NCBI GenBank assembly: GCA_001940755.1
Contig: MEHH01000018.1
Coordinates: 1-18,674, forward strand
DNA length: 18,674 bases
Direction of reading: 5' to 3'
DNA from: Candidatus Heimdallarchaeota archaeon AB_125
Lineage (GTDB): Archaea; Asgardarchaeota; Heimdallarchaeia; Heimdallarchaeales; Heimdallarchaeaceae
This document shows positions 1-6,881 of the stretch, one piece after another. Position 1 is the stretch's first letter. Each line of letters opens with the position of its first letter. Below the pieces are notes generated by a model. The model searched no databases. It was not told where the DNA came from and saw only the letters and a list, made by a program, of their open reading frames with translations. The translations under genes were made by a program, and so were the position numbers.

Positions 1-780
1 GCTTTTGTAAAAGTTGGAACAGCTGGAAGCATAGGCTTAGTAGCACAAGCTGTTCTGTTTTATGCTTTTTCTCAAGAAAGAGATTTGGAATTAACAGTAA
101 ATGGTGGTGCTACTCATGGAAAATGGGCTCCATCCATAGACTATATCCACAATGTTACTCATGCTCTTACTGAATTGATGGGTAAAAAAATAGAAACCAA
201 TACTATCAACTATGGTTTCTATCCAAGGGGAGGAGCAAAATCTGTTATTAGTTTCAAAGAACATGAAACGCTTTCCCCGCTAGAATTAACTGAGAAAGGG
301 GAATTGGAGAAAGTAGAAATTTTTTCTACATCTTCTCAATCATTAAAGGGAAGAAATGTTGCTGAAAGACAAGCAGATGCTTTTTCAAAGAAAGCTAAAC
401 TGAGAGTTGATGCCAAGAAAATTATCAATTATTACCAAACACTAAATCCTGGTTCAGGATTGACAGTTGTTGGTATATATTCTTCAGGAAGTAGAATTGG
501 AAGTTTTGTTCCCGGTGAAAGAAGAATAACTGCTGAACAGGTCGGAGAAATGTGTGCAAAGATATGGGAAAGAAACTCTCATGAATCTGTAGCTGTCGAT
601 GAATACGCTGCAGATCAATTAATTGTTCCAATGTTCTTAACCGAAGGAAAATCAGAAATTTCTGTACCTATAATAACAAGTCATACTAAAACGAATATCG
701 ATTTAGCTCAAAAATTCATAAAAAGAAAGGTTGACATTGAGAAGAAAACTAATTGTTTTCACATAACTGTAAGTAACTGA
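1..780 (+). CDS. rtcA: RNA 3'-terminal phosphate cyclase, 5'-truncated by window edge
   Basis: The frame is open from base 1 and ends at TGA 778-780, so 259 codons of the C-terminal part are visible and the start lies outside the window. The family converts RNA 3'-phosphate ends to 2',3'-cyclic phosphates using ATP through a covalent His-AMP intermediate. Visible family marks are the GGATHGKWAPSIDY segment, the GFYPRGGA segment and the VAERQA motif. Near the C-terminus, EYAADQLIVPM is followed by SHTKTNI, whose His (codon 682-684) aligns with the adenylated active-site His of the E. coli enzyme. The C-terminus looks intact, so the inserted element that begins a few bases after the stop did not break the gene. 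Archaeal RtcA acts in RNA end metabolism; the substrate cannot be read from sequence. TTG or ATG codons inside the frame are not the real start, because family-conserved residues lie upstream of them. Confidence 0.93.
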   Translation, partial: AFVKVGTAGSIGLVAQAVLFYAFSQERDLELTVNGGATHGKWAPSIDYIHNVTHALTELMGKKIETNTINYGFYPRGGAKSVISFKEHETLSPLELTEKGELEKVEIFSTSSQSLKGRNVAERQADAFSKKAKLRVDAKKIINYYQTLNPGSGLTVVGIYSSGSRIGSFVPGERRITAEQVGEMCAKIWERNSHESVAVDEYAADQLIVPMFLTEGKSEISVPIITSHTKTNIDLAQKFIKRKVDIEKKTNCFHITVSN

Positions 781-787
781 GAGTGGA

Positions 788-812
788 AAACTTACCCAAT
801 TTTGCCAGAAGC
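788..812 (+). repeat. Left terminal inverted repeat of the TnpB-like element (putative)
   Basis: Blocks AAACTT (788-793) and TTGCCAGA (802-809), followed by AGC, recur in inverted orientation at 2918-2942 with identical spacing. It begins 8 bases after the rtcA stop codon. The 8-nt spacer is almost entirely unconserved (one match). Confidence 0.5.
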
Positions 813-925
813 GCTAGGTTGTGACTGGAATGCTCTTTAGGGAGAGTGAGGGAAAAGCTTTCTTGAGAAGTAGGTTTCATACATTCTATTTTCGAAATAA
901 GAGAATTTTGATGATTTTTACCGTG

Positions 926-934
926 TTTAAATAG
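926..934 (+). promoter_or_regulatory. TATA box for the TnpB-like gene
   Basis: TTTAAATAG lies about 20 nt before the first ATG (950), with no Shine-Dalgarno between them. This spacing suggests a leaderless or near-leaderless transcript starting at the ATG pair 950/953. Confidence 0.45.
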
Positions 935-949
935 CATTTTAAAGATTAG

Positions 950-2890
950 ATGATGAGTCACTTGACAACACTATCAGCACAACAAACACAAGCTCACCCT
1001 CACCCTAGCTCAGCTAAGGTGATGAGAAACTATCAAGTGGTGCTGAAGTGTGCCGACCAATCCCAACGAGAAGAGATTAATCAGAGAATAAGGATATTAG
1101 AAGAAAGACAAACCACTCTCCTCACCCCTTATGTTGTTAAGAAAGCTATAGACCTCTATCAATCTAACCCTAAAGAGAAGTTCTTCGTTCGAAAGCTAGG
1201 GAAAGCTGTGGGGATGAATCCCAATATAGCAGAGAGTGCTTTTCACTGGCTTCAGATAGCTGTGAAAGGAAAGATTGACAAAGAAAAGAAAGTGCAAGGA
1301 ATGTTCAACTTTCTACTAAAAAATCCTCAACAGTTGATAGAATGGGTGATTTTCGGTCGTTCTCCTTACACTGAACGTAGTCTGGAAAATTACTGGAAAC
1401 TGAAAAGAAGGTATATTATCAACTTGCTTGTCAATACTAGAACACAAGCTGATTCGTATTGGAGAAAGAAGAGAGATAATGTTTATACTTCTGCAACTCT
1501 TAAGCTAAACCACTTGCTCCCAATTTATACTCAACTAGATGTTCTCCAAGCAATAGACGATGCTTTGTTCTACCAACAACACGAGTTCTCTGTTCTCCCA
1601 AAACTTACAAAGAACCAGCAAACATTTCTCAATAAACTTAAGCTTCTGAAAAAAGAACAGAGCACTGTTGTCCCCTTCCTTCCTTCATGGATCAACAGTC
1701 CTCAACCTTCTCGATGGAAAAGTCTCAAAGAACTCGCAGAGCAACTAGCTCAAGTACTAGGAAAACCTACCCGAAAACTCTTTTCAGCTGTCAGGTTGAT
1801 AGTCGTTTTCACACTCTTTGACCATTACATGCAGAGTGTCCCTCAGTTAATCAAGGCTCTCCCAGTGGAGCAAGTTGTTCCCCCACCATTTAAACGCAAA
1901 AAGAAAGGAAGATTACCAATCAAACTATTAATGAAAAAAGATTATGTTATCACCCGTGAAGGAAATAGTAAAGAATTGACTAACCAAGTAAATAAGCAAG
2001 GATGGACAGAACTCGGCTTTCCTCAAAAGGGGAAAAAGAGATTGAATGCACAAGTTCACTTCCCAAAGAAGGTACTAGAGTACATCCAGAATGGAGCTAG
2101 GATTAAGGTTTTTCAAGTAAGTTGTGGAAAAGCACCTAGTTATAAACCTCGAGTAGATGTGGTGTTAGAAGGAACACACGATTGTTTCCATTCCTCCACA
2201 CTTCTTCAAAGTTATCTTCACCATATTCCAGCTAAGAAAACTTCTGTCCTTGGGATAGATATTAACCGCTTAGGGCAATACATGGTGGTGTTTAATGTTC
2301 CTGCCCCTCTTCCTCCAGATGTAATGGTTTTAGCAAAGAGCTATGACCATCTCAGCAAGAAAGTTATAGATGAGCTTAACCTAGGTTATCTCACCAAACG
2401 CAAGGAGTATAATACGCTTGGAAGCTGTAAACTCAAAGGAGAACTCAACCGTGTTTATGCCCGTCGCAGTCGTATCCTTAGAGAGATTACTCGTCTTCTT
2501 CCTCACTTTCTTGCTGCAGTGTTAGTGAAAAAGAAGTGCAAAACACTCAAGATTGAACGTCTTACTGCTGACGCTACAGGTACTAAAGGTGCTTTAGCTA
2601 AAGCCATCTACACCATGCCCGACAGTTTGTTCATTTACAAAAAAGCTGTTTGGTTAGCTTCCCTAGAACTAGGCTATGAAGTGAAGTTAAAAGATGTTCC
2701 TCCATATCATACTAGTTCCATTCATCATGGTTGCAAAGGTACTCTTAGCAGAGTAAAAGGTCAACATGACTTTGCTCCTTGCTCTAAATGTGGTCAACAA
2801 GTCAATACTCATGAGAATGCTGCCCTGAATATCGCTTCCCTTAAAGGTGTTATCCTCCCTAACGATCTCTTCCCCTCAACGCACGTGTAG
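950..2890 (+). CDS. Large TnpB/Cas12-like RuvC-fold protein with variant active site
   Basis: The protein has 646 aa, whereas typical TnpB has roughly 350-450. The C-terminal ~220 residues carry the TnpB signature: RuvC-I VLGIDINRLG (D437), RuvC-II LKIERLTAD (E536), a zinc-ribbon CSKCG (C611, C614) and RuvC-III ending NTHENAALNI. In canonical TnpB/Cas12 the last motif is DRDxNAA, with the second Asp catalytic; here that position is His (H621) and the first Asp is Asn. The upstream zinc half is H592-x-x-C595 instead of Cys-x-x-Cys. The first ~380 residues are mostly helical and basic, probably an expanded nucleic-acid-recognition lobe, and are not recognised. Family members are RNA-guided DNA nucleases encoded in IS200/IS605 or IS607 elements. 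Whether this one cuts is open: RNase H-like enzymes such as Cas9 use a His in this region, but nuclease-dead TnpB-derived repressors also lose this residue. The start is the first ATG after the TATA box; 953 is equally possible. Confidence 0.85.
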   Translation: MMSHLTTLSAQQTQAHPHPSSAKVMRNYQVVLKCADQSQREEINQRIRILEERQTTLLTPYVVKKAIDLYQSNPKEKFFVRKLGKAVGMNPNIAESAFHWLQIAVKGKIDKEKKVQGMFNFLLKNPQQLIEWVIFGRSPYTERSLENYWKLKRRYIINLLVNTRTQADSYWRKKRDNVYTSATLKLNHLLPIYTQLDVLQAIDDALFYQQHEFSVLPKLTKNQQTFLNKLKLLKKEQSTVVPFLPSWINSPQPSRWKSLKELAEQLAQVLGKPTRKLFSAVRLIVVFTLFDHYMQSVPQLIKALPVEQVVPPPFKRKKKGRLPIKLLMKKDYVITREGNSKELTNQVNKQGWTELGFPQKGKKRLNAQVHFPKKVLEYIQNGARIKVFQVSCGKAPSYKPRVDVVLEGTHDCFHSSTLLQSYLHHIPAKKTSVLGIDINRLGQYMVVFNVPAPLPPDVMVLAKSYDHLSKKVIDELNLGYLTKRKEYNTLGSCKLKGELNRVYARRSRILREITRLLPHFLAAVLVKKKCKTLKIERLTADATGTKGALAKAIYTMPDSLFIYKKAVWLASLELGYEVKLKDVPPYHTSSIHHGCKGTLSRVKGQHDFAPCSKCGQQVNTHENAALNIASLKGVILPNDLFPSTHV

Positions 2891-2909
2891 GGCCCCCACT
2901 CAAACGACA

Positions 2910-2935
2910 GTTAGATAGCCTCTGGCAAGTCTAAC
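2910..2935 (+). other. Right-end hairpin; candidate 3' part of a guide (omega) RNA
   Basis: GTTAGA (2910-2915) pairs perfectly with TCTAAC (2930-2935). Inside, GCC (2918-2920) pairs with GGC (2924-2926) around a TCT loop. The hairpin lies 20 nt after the tnpB-like stop, in a short GC-rich patch, and overlaps the right inverted repeat. In characterised TnpB systems the guide RNA spans the 3' end of tnpB and the element's right end, with the guide taken from flanking DNA. By analogy the guide would start near 2943. This is inference from position and folding only. Confidence 0.4.
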
Positions 2936-2942
2936 CAAGTTT
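2918..2942 (-). repeat. Right terminal inverted repeat of the TnpB-like element (putative)
   Basis: On the plus strand this reads GCC, TCTGGCAA (2921-2928), an 8-nt spacer, then AAGTTT (2937-2942), the complement of the left-end blocks. Similarity stops outside 2942, which marks the likely edge. Confidence 0.5.
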
Positions 2943-3018
2943 CATAACGTGTGTTAATGAATAGCGGAAAACTAAAATTAGAAAGGTTTTATTGTGTAAT
3001 TTCTTTCTTAACGACATC

Positions 3019-3026
3019 TTTATATG
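3019..3026 (+). promoter_or_regulatory. TATA box of the uL3-uL4-uL23-uL2 operon
   Basis: TTTATATG is the best TATA-like box upstream of uL3. It predicts a transcription start near 3048 and an ~80-nt leader before the ATG at 3131. A second AT-rich box (TTTAATATT, 3063-3071) could give a shorter leader. Confidence 0.45.
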
Positions 3027-3130
3027 ATGCTAAAGAAGTCGGAGTACGACGTCAAATAGCAGTTTAATATTCTGCAAAATCAGTAAAAATGACGTTCAAA
3101 AATCAAAATTAACAACATAAAGTGATAAAT

Positions 3131-4132
3131 ATGGGGCATCGAAGGGTAAGTGCTCCCCATCGATCATCACTAGGATATCGAAGGGTAAGAGCAAGAAGAA
3201 TTATCCCTGCACCTCGAGCATGGCAAGAATACGAGGGTGCTCCCAAGCTATTAGGATTCCTAGGAATCAAAGCAGGGATGACGCATTGCGTATATATTGA
3301 AGATCGACCAAGAAGTCACTTGGCAAATAGAGAAGTGAGTGTGGCGGTAACATGTATCGAGACACCTCCTATCGTAATTTTCGGATTACGTGGATATAAG
3401 AAAACAGCTTATGGTTTGCAGATTGCAGCAGATTTGCTATCAACTGAAACCAAAGAAGAGTTAAAGCGTAGACTTAAACCTCCAAAAGAGTACGATTTTG
3501 AGAAAGCTAAGAAGAAGATGGATGATAATCTAGATAAGATTGTAGAGTTAAGAGCAGTTGTTCATACTCAACCTTACTTGACTGGTATTGGAATGAAAAC
3601 TCCTCAAGTAGCAGAAATCAAAATTGGATGCAGTGATATTAAAGAAGGTTATGAATACGGTCTATCTCTTTTAGGAAAAGAACTGTTAATCAGGGATGTG
3701 TTCAAAGCAGGAGAATTTGTTGATTCAATTGGTGTAACCAAAGGTAAAGGTTTCCAAGGACCAGTGAAGAGACATGGAGTCAAAATACTTCAACACAAAT
3801 CCAAGGGTACCAAACGAGGTGTTGGTTCGATAGGACCATGGACACCAGCTAGAACAATGTGGACCATTCCAAGATATGGACAAATGGGTTTTCACATAAG
3901 AACTGAATACAACAAACGAATAATGCAGATAGGATCTGATGGAGCACAAATAGTTCCAAAAGGTGGATTTGTTAAATATGGTATTGTAAGAAACAACTAT
4001 GTTTTGGTTAAAGGATCAATACCCGGACCTAAAAAACGAACTGTAATGATTAGGGATCCAATGAGAAAAGCTCCACAATCAATCAAAGAGCCACAGATTT
4101 TGCATATCTCAACAAAGAGTCAACAAGGTTAG
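3131..4132 (+). CDS. rpl3: Large-subunit ribosomal protein uL3 (archaeal L3)
   Basis: This is a 333-aa archaeal/eukaryotic-type uL3, which helps build the peptidyl-transferase region and the 3' domain of 23S rRNA. It opens MGHRR, as archaeal L3 proteins do, and carries the LLGFLGIKAGMTH segment, the GVTKGKGFQGPVKRHG loop that reaches toward the peptidyl-transferase centre, and the RVGSIGPWTPARTMW-like stretch (here GVGSIGPWTPARTMW). The ATG at 3131 is preferred over a GTG nine bases upstream: that GTG lies inside AGTGAT, which matches the Shine-Dalgarno used by the following genes, and family members begin at MGHRR. It is the first gene of the operon and is followed after 11 nt by uL4. Confidence 0.96.
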   Translation: MGHRRVSAPHRSSLGYRRVRARRIIPAPRAWQEYEGAPKLLGFLGIKAGMTHCVYIEDRPRSHLANREVSVAVTCIETPPIVIFGLRGYKKTAYGLQIAADLLSTETKEELKRRLKPPKEYDFEKAKKKMDDNLDKIVELRAVVHTQPYLTGIGMKTPQVAEIKIGCSDIKEGYEYGLSLLGKELLIRDVFKAGEFVDSIGVTKGKGFQGPVKRHGVKILQHKSKGTKRGVGSIGPWTPARTMWTIPRYGQMGFHIRTEYNKRIMQIGSDGAQIVPKGGFVKYGIVRNNYVLVKGSIPGPKKRTVMIRDPMRKAPQSIKEPQILHISTKSQQG

Positions 4133-4143
4133 GTGTGAGGAAA

Positions 4144-4929
4144 ATGAATGTATCAAAATATTCAATCAAAGGACAGAAAATGAGTGAAAAGATAGACCTT
4201 CCTGAAGTTTTCGGCACAACATTTCGTCCTGATGTTATAAAACGTGCAGTTTTGGCAGAACAAAGCCGGAAAAAACAACCTAAAGGTGTTAGTCCTCTAG
4301 CAGGTCGTATGGTAGCAGTAGAAAACTGGGGACCTGGAAGAGGAGCAGCTAGAGTACCACGTATTAAAGGTTCTAGAACACATAGTGCTCAAAGAACAGC
4401 TTTCATTCCTCAAGCAAGAGGTGGTCATAAAGCACATCCTCCAACAGCTGAGAAGAAGATTATCGAGAAAGTAAATAGAAAAGAACATTTACTTGCTCTT
4501 AAGTCAGCTATAGCCTATACTGCTTCAAAAACTGCAGTAGGGGATAGAGGACACAGATTCGAAGATAAAATGGTGTTTCCAATTGTTGTAGAATCAAAAG
4601 CTGAGACCATTGAGAAAACACAGGATGTCGTTAGATTCTTAGGAAATCTAGGGTTATCTTTAGAACTCATGAGAATCAAACTAGGCAAAAAAGTTCGTGC
4701 TGGTAAAGGTAAAGGAAGAGGAAGAAAATACAAAGTTCCTGTAGGTCCGTTAATTGTAGTTGGTGATAGAGAATGTGCATTATCTAAAGCAGGTAGAAAT
4801 ATTCTTGGAACCAGCGTTATTTCAGTTAATGAATTATCCACAGAGTTATTAGCTCCTGGAACTTATCCTGGAAGACTTACTATTTGGACTGAAGATGCAA
4901 TTAAATCTTTAGGAGAAAGATTTGGGTGA
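4144..4929 (+). CDS. rpl4: Large-subunit ribosomal protein uL4 (archaeal L4)
   Basis: This is a 261-aa archaeal uL4, a 50S protein whose long loop lines the nascent-peptide exit tunnel. Family features are the N-terminal DLPEVFGTTFRPDVIKRAVLA segment and the Gly/Arg-rich tunnel loop around GPGRGAARVPRIKGSRTHSAQR. The C-terminal half contains KVRAGKGKGRGRKYKVPVGPL and the SVNELSTELLAPGTYPGRLTIWTEDA segment. ATG 4144 is chosen because GGTGTGAGG lies just upstream. A GTG at 4135 sits inside this ribosome-binding sequence and would add only three residues. The N-terminus reads NVSKYSIKGQKMSEKIDLPEVF, slightly longer than the common archaeal form, so a second ATG (residue 13, 4180) is a minor alternative. 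The stop codon is part of the Shine-Dalgarno of uL23, indicating translational coupling. Confidence 0.95.
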   Translation: MNVSKYSIKGQKMSEKIDLPEVFGTTFRPDVIKRAVLAEQSRKKQPKGVSPLAGRMVAVENWGPGRGAARVPRIKGSRTHSAQRTAFIPQARGGHKAHPPTAEKKIIEKVNRKEHLLALKSAIAYTASKTAVGDRGHRFEDKMVFPIVVESKAETIEKTQDVVRFLGNLGLSLELMRIKLGKKVRAGKGKGRGRKYKVPVGPLIVVGDRECALSKAGRNILGTSVISVNELSTELLAPGTYPGRLTIWTEDAIKSLGERFG

Positions 4930-4935
4930 TGAAAA

Positions 4936-5196
4936 ATGGATCCGTATAAAATTATAAAGAAACCACTTATCTCAGAAAAGGATTTTGAGTTGATTGAAAA
5001 AGAGAACAAATTAGTTCTATGGGTTGATCTTAGAGCAACAAAAAAGCAAATTAAAGAAGCAATTGAAATTCTCTATAACGTCAAAGTGGATAAGGTTAAC
5101 ACACTAATAACTCCCAAAGGAACAAAAAAAGCATACGTAAGATTAAGTGAATTTGATGATGCCGCTGATATTGCATCACGAATGGGATTATTCTAA
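4936..5196 (+). CDS. rpl23: Large-subunit ribosomal protein uL23
   Basis: This is an 86-aa archaeal-size uL23, which sits at the polypeptide exit and forms part of the docking site for SRP and other nascent-chain factors. Recognisable segments are the N-terminal KPLISEKDFELIEKENKLVLWVD, the ATKKQIKEAIEILYNVKVDKVNTLITPKGTKKAYV core and a final ADIASRMGLF, close to the archaeal consensus. The ribosome-binding sequence GGGTGATG overlaps the TGA stop of uL4, and only six bases separate the two genes. Eleven bases separate it from uL2. Confidence 0.96.
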   Translation: MDPYKIIKKPLISEKDFELIEKENKLVLWVDLRATKKQIKEAIEILYNVKVDKVNTLITPKGTKKAYVRLSEFDDAADIASRMGLF

Positions 5197-5207
5197 AGGT
5201 GATTTAA

Positions 5208-5939
5208 ATGGGTAAGAAAATATTAGTTCAGAGACGCGGAAGAGGAACATCACAGTTCAGAGCAGCATCTCATAAGAAGAAAGGCAGCGTAAAGTATAGA
5301 AAAGTTGCTAAAGTAGAATATACAGGAAAAATTACTGGACATGTTAAGGACATTGTTCATGATCCTGGTAGAGGTGCACCTGTAGCTAAAGTTCTTTTTG
5401 AGGATGGTCTTAAGAAAATTATACTACCTTCTGAAGGTGTTCGTGTAGGGCAAGAAGTGGAATATGGAGCTGGTGCTGCAGTTCAACTTGGTAACACAAT
5501 ACCCTTGCAATCAATACCTGACGGTTCTCCAGTTTTCAATATTGAATTAACACCAGGAGATGGTGGGCGTTTAATAAGAGCTAGTGGTGGATATGCAACT
5601 ATTTTAGGACGCGATAAAGGTAAAGTTACTGTACAGCTTCCTAGTGGGGAAATGAAAGAAATTCCTCAAAGATGCAGGGCCACAATTGGAATTGTTGCTG
5701 GAGGAGGAAGGACAGAGAAACCCTTTGTTAAAGCTGGAAATATGCACCATCTTAAGAAAGCTAAAGGTCATTATTATCCTAAGGTAAGAGGTGTAGCAAT
5801 GAATGCTGTTTCACATCCACATGGTGGTGGTGCTCATCAAAGTCCTCCACGTTCAACTACTGTTTCCAGACATGCTCAACCTGGTAGAAAAGTAGGTTTG
5901 ATAGCCGCAAGAAGAAGTGGTAGAAGACGTAAGAAATAG
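5208..5939 (+). CDS. rpl2: Large-subunit ribosomal protein uL2 (archaeal L2)
   Basis: This is a 243-aa archaeal/eukaryotic-type uL2, which binds 23S rRNA near the peptidyl-transferase centre and bridges to 30S. The N-terminus MGKKILVQRRGRG and the ASHKKKGSVKYRKV stretch are archaeal. The central TPGDGGRLIRASGGYATILG and the VRGVAMNAVSHPHGGGAHQSP segment contain the invariant His-rich loop linked to peptidyl-transferase function. The tail is strongly basic (SGRRRKK). The ribosome-binding sequence AAAGGTGATTTAA precedes ATG 5208. Unlike most archaea, the next gene is not uS19: a T-rich terminator and an unrelated promoter follow. Confidence 0.97.
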   Translation: MGKKILVQRRGRGTSQFRAASHKKKGSVKYRKVAKVEYTGKITGHVKDIVHDPGRGAPVAKVLFEDGLKKIILPSEGVRVGQEVEYGAGAAVQLGNTIPLQSIPDGSPVFNIELTPGDGGRLIRASGGYATILGRDKGKVTVQLPSGEMKEIPQRCRATIGIVAGGGRTEKPFVKAGNMHHLKKAKGHYYPKVRGVAMNAVSHPHGGGAHQSPPRSTTVSRHAQPGRKVGLIAARRSGRRRKK

Positions 5940-5946
5940 TACCTCA

Positions 5947-5985
5947 TTCCTTTTTTATTTTTTATTTTTCATTTATATTTTTAAC
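5947..5985 (+). terminator. T-rich terminator after the ribosomal operon
   Basis: Several consecutive T tracts (TTTTTTATTTTTTATTTTTC and a further T run) begin eight bases after the uL2 stop. Archaeal intrinsic termination uses such T tracts without a needed hairpin. The position supports a real operon end at uL2. Confidence 0.6.
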
Positions 5986-6029
5986 ATTCTATTTAGTATC
6001 AGATAAACAATACCAAAGGATGACATATC

Positions 6030-6037
6030 TATATAAA
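6030..6037 (+). promoter_or_regulatory. TATA box of the PAC2-family gene
   Basis: TATATAAA predicts a start near 6057 and a leader of about 55 nt. A second box (ATTATAAAG, around 6069) would give a leader of only 10-15 nt, so the start is not settled. Confidence 0.45.
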
Positions 6038-6111
6038 CAAACTCAACTTGATGTACTAAAAATAGTCATTATAAAGTCTATACTACTTAGATATTTAGGA
6101 GATAACTGAAT

Positions 6112-6855
6112 ATGGATGATAAAAGAGAAAGAGTGCAAGTTGAATTTATTTTCGATGAAACTCAAAATTTTGAAGGATGTACGTTATTGAATGGTTGGCA
6201 TGGAATAGGTGAGTGTGGTTTTATTTCAATGAGTCATCTTGTTGACAACCTCAAAGCTGAAAGAATCGGTTTTATAATTACAAACAATATTCCACAGTTT
6301 ATTACAATAAAAAATGAGAAAATTACTTTTCCTTTTGAGATATACAGAAAGGATAACCTAGTAGTTGTTCTACCTATATTCGAACCAATAAAATCCGAAC
6401 ATCTAGCTTTTACAAAAACAATAGTAGAATGGTCGGTAAAGGAGAAATTCAAGCAATCAATTCTCATTGGGGGACTAGATAGAAGATTAAAAGATGATAA
6501 TGAACTGAAAGCGATATACACTCAAGCATTTAAGGAAAAGAGACCAGAAGTAAAGATTCCAGTTTTAGATGAGGGATTATATGTAACAGGACCTCTGGCC
6601 TATATGTTGATGTTTTATGAACTAAACAATTTCCCAACAATAGCCATTTTACCTTATGCTGAACGTTCAAGACCTGATCCAATAGCAGCTAGTGTTGCTG
6701 TAAATGCTATTAATGAAGTATTAAATATTGAAATTAACGTTCAAAAACTTCTAGAAGAAGCAGAAAGAATTGAAAAAGAAATTGAATCATTATTACAAGC
6801 TAGTAAAACAAGAAAAGACACAAGCACAGATTCTGATAAAGGAATGTTTGTATAA
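6112..6855 (+). CDS. PAC2 (DUF75) family protein, possible proteasome assembly chaperone
   Basis: The protein has 247 aa. The PAC2 fold is indicated by the early NGWHGIGECGFISMSHLVDNL stretch (residues 27-47), the alternating strands through residue 120 (ILIGGLDRR) and the highly conserved region EGLYVTGPLAYMLMFYELNNFPTIAILPYAERSRPDPIAA (154-193). A coiled/charged segment (209-230) and a short disordered tail follow. Archaeal PAC2 homologues (PbaA/PbaB) have been linked to 20S proteasome assembly or binding; others have unknown roles. The last three residues, MFV, resemble the hydrophobic-Tyr-X tail that docks into proteasome alpha-ring pockets, with Phe in place of Tyr. That role is inference. 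GGAGAT lies about 11 nt before ATG 6112. The gene has its own promoter and is convergent with NOG1, 26 bases away. Confidence 0.85.
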   Translation: MDDKRERVQVEFIFDETQNFEGCTLLNGWHGIGECGFISMSHLVDNLKAERIGFIITNNIPQFITIKNEKITFPFEIYRKDNLVVVLPIFEPIKSEHLAFTKTIVEWSVKEKFKQSILIGGLDRRLKDDNELKAIYTQAFKEKRPEVKIPVLDEGLYVTGPLAYMLMFYELNNFPTIAILPYAERSRPDPIAASVAVNAINEVLNIEINVQKLLEEAERIEKEIESLLQASKTRKDTSTDSDKGMFV

Positions 6856-6881
6856 ATTCTCTTTATCTAATTTCTTTATTT

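Larger units (their letters stand above)
788..2942 (+). mobile_element. Putative mobile element carrying one TnpB-like gene, no transposase
   Basis: The stretch between rtcA and the uL3 operon promoter holds a single large TnpB-like gene. It is bounded by imperfect inverted repeats: 788-812 matches the complement of 2918-2942 at 17 of 25 positions without gaps. The identities cluster in two blocks (AAACTT and TTGCCAGA) with the same 8-nt spacing on both sides. The coding region is visibly richer in C (CTC, ACC, CCC codons) than neighbouring genes, which suits foreign origin. No TnpA (Y1 or serine recombinase) or DDE transposase is present, so mobility would have to be supplied in trans. The exact ends and any target-site duplication are not certain. 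The alternative is an immobilised or domesticated nuclease gene with chance end similarity. Confidence 0.55.

Noticed and set aside
762..2948. CATAAC shared by the rtcA end (762-767) and the sequence just outside the right end (2943-2948)
   Set aside because: The left copy is about 20 bases away from the left repeat and inside rtcA coding sequence; a six-base match is expected by chance.
785..2973. 8-bp direct repeat GGAAAACT at 785-792 and 2966-2973 as a target-site duplication of the TnpB-like element
   Set aside because: The left copy overlaps the AAACTT block of the inverted repeat and the right copy lies 24 bases outside the other end, so it cannot be a duplication flanking those ends. 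It remains possible only if the inverted-repeat boundaries are wrong.
3138..3189. 13-bp direct repeat ATCGAAGGGTAAG in the start of uL3
   Set aside because: It is in frame (39 bases apart) and encodes two RRV stretches in the basic N-terminal tail that archaeal L3 proteins normally have; no separate element is implied.
4515..4841. 108-codon minus-strand frame inside uL4
   Set aside because: It lies wholly opposite a certain ribosomal protein gene, has no start signals and shows no recognisable protein features.
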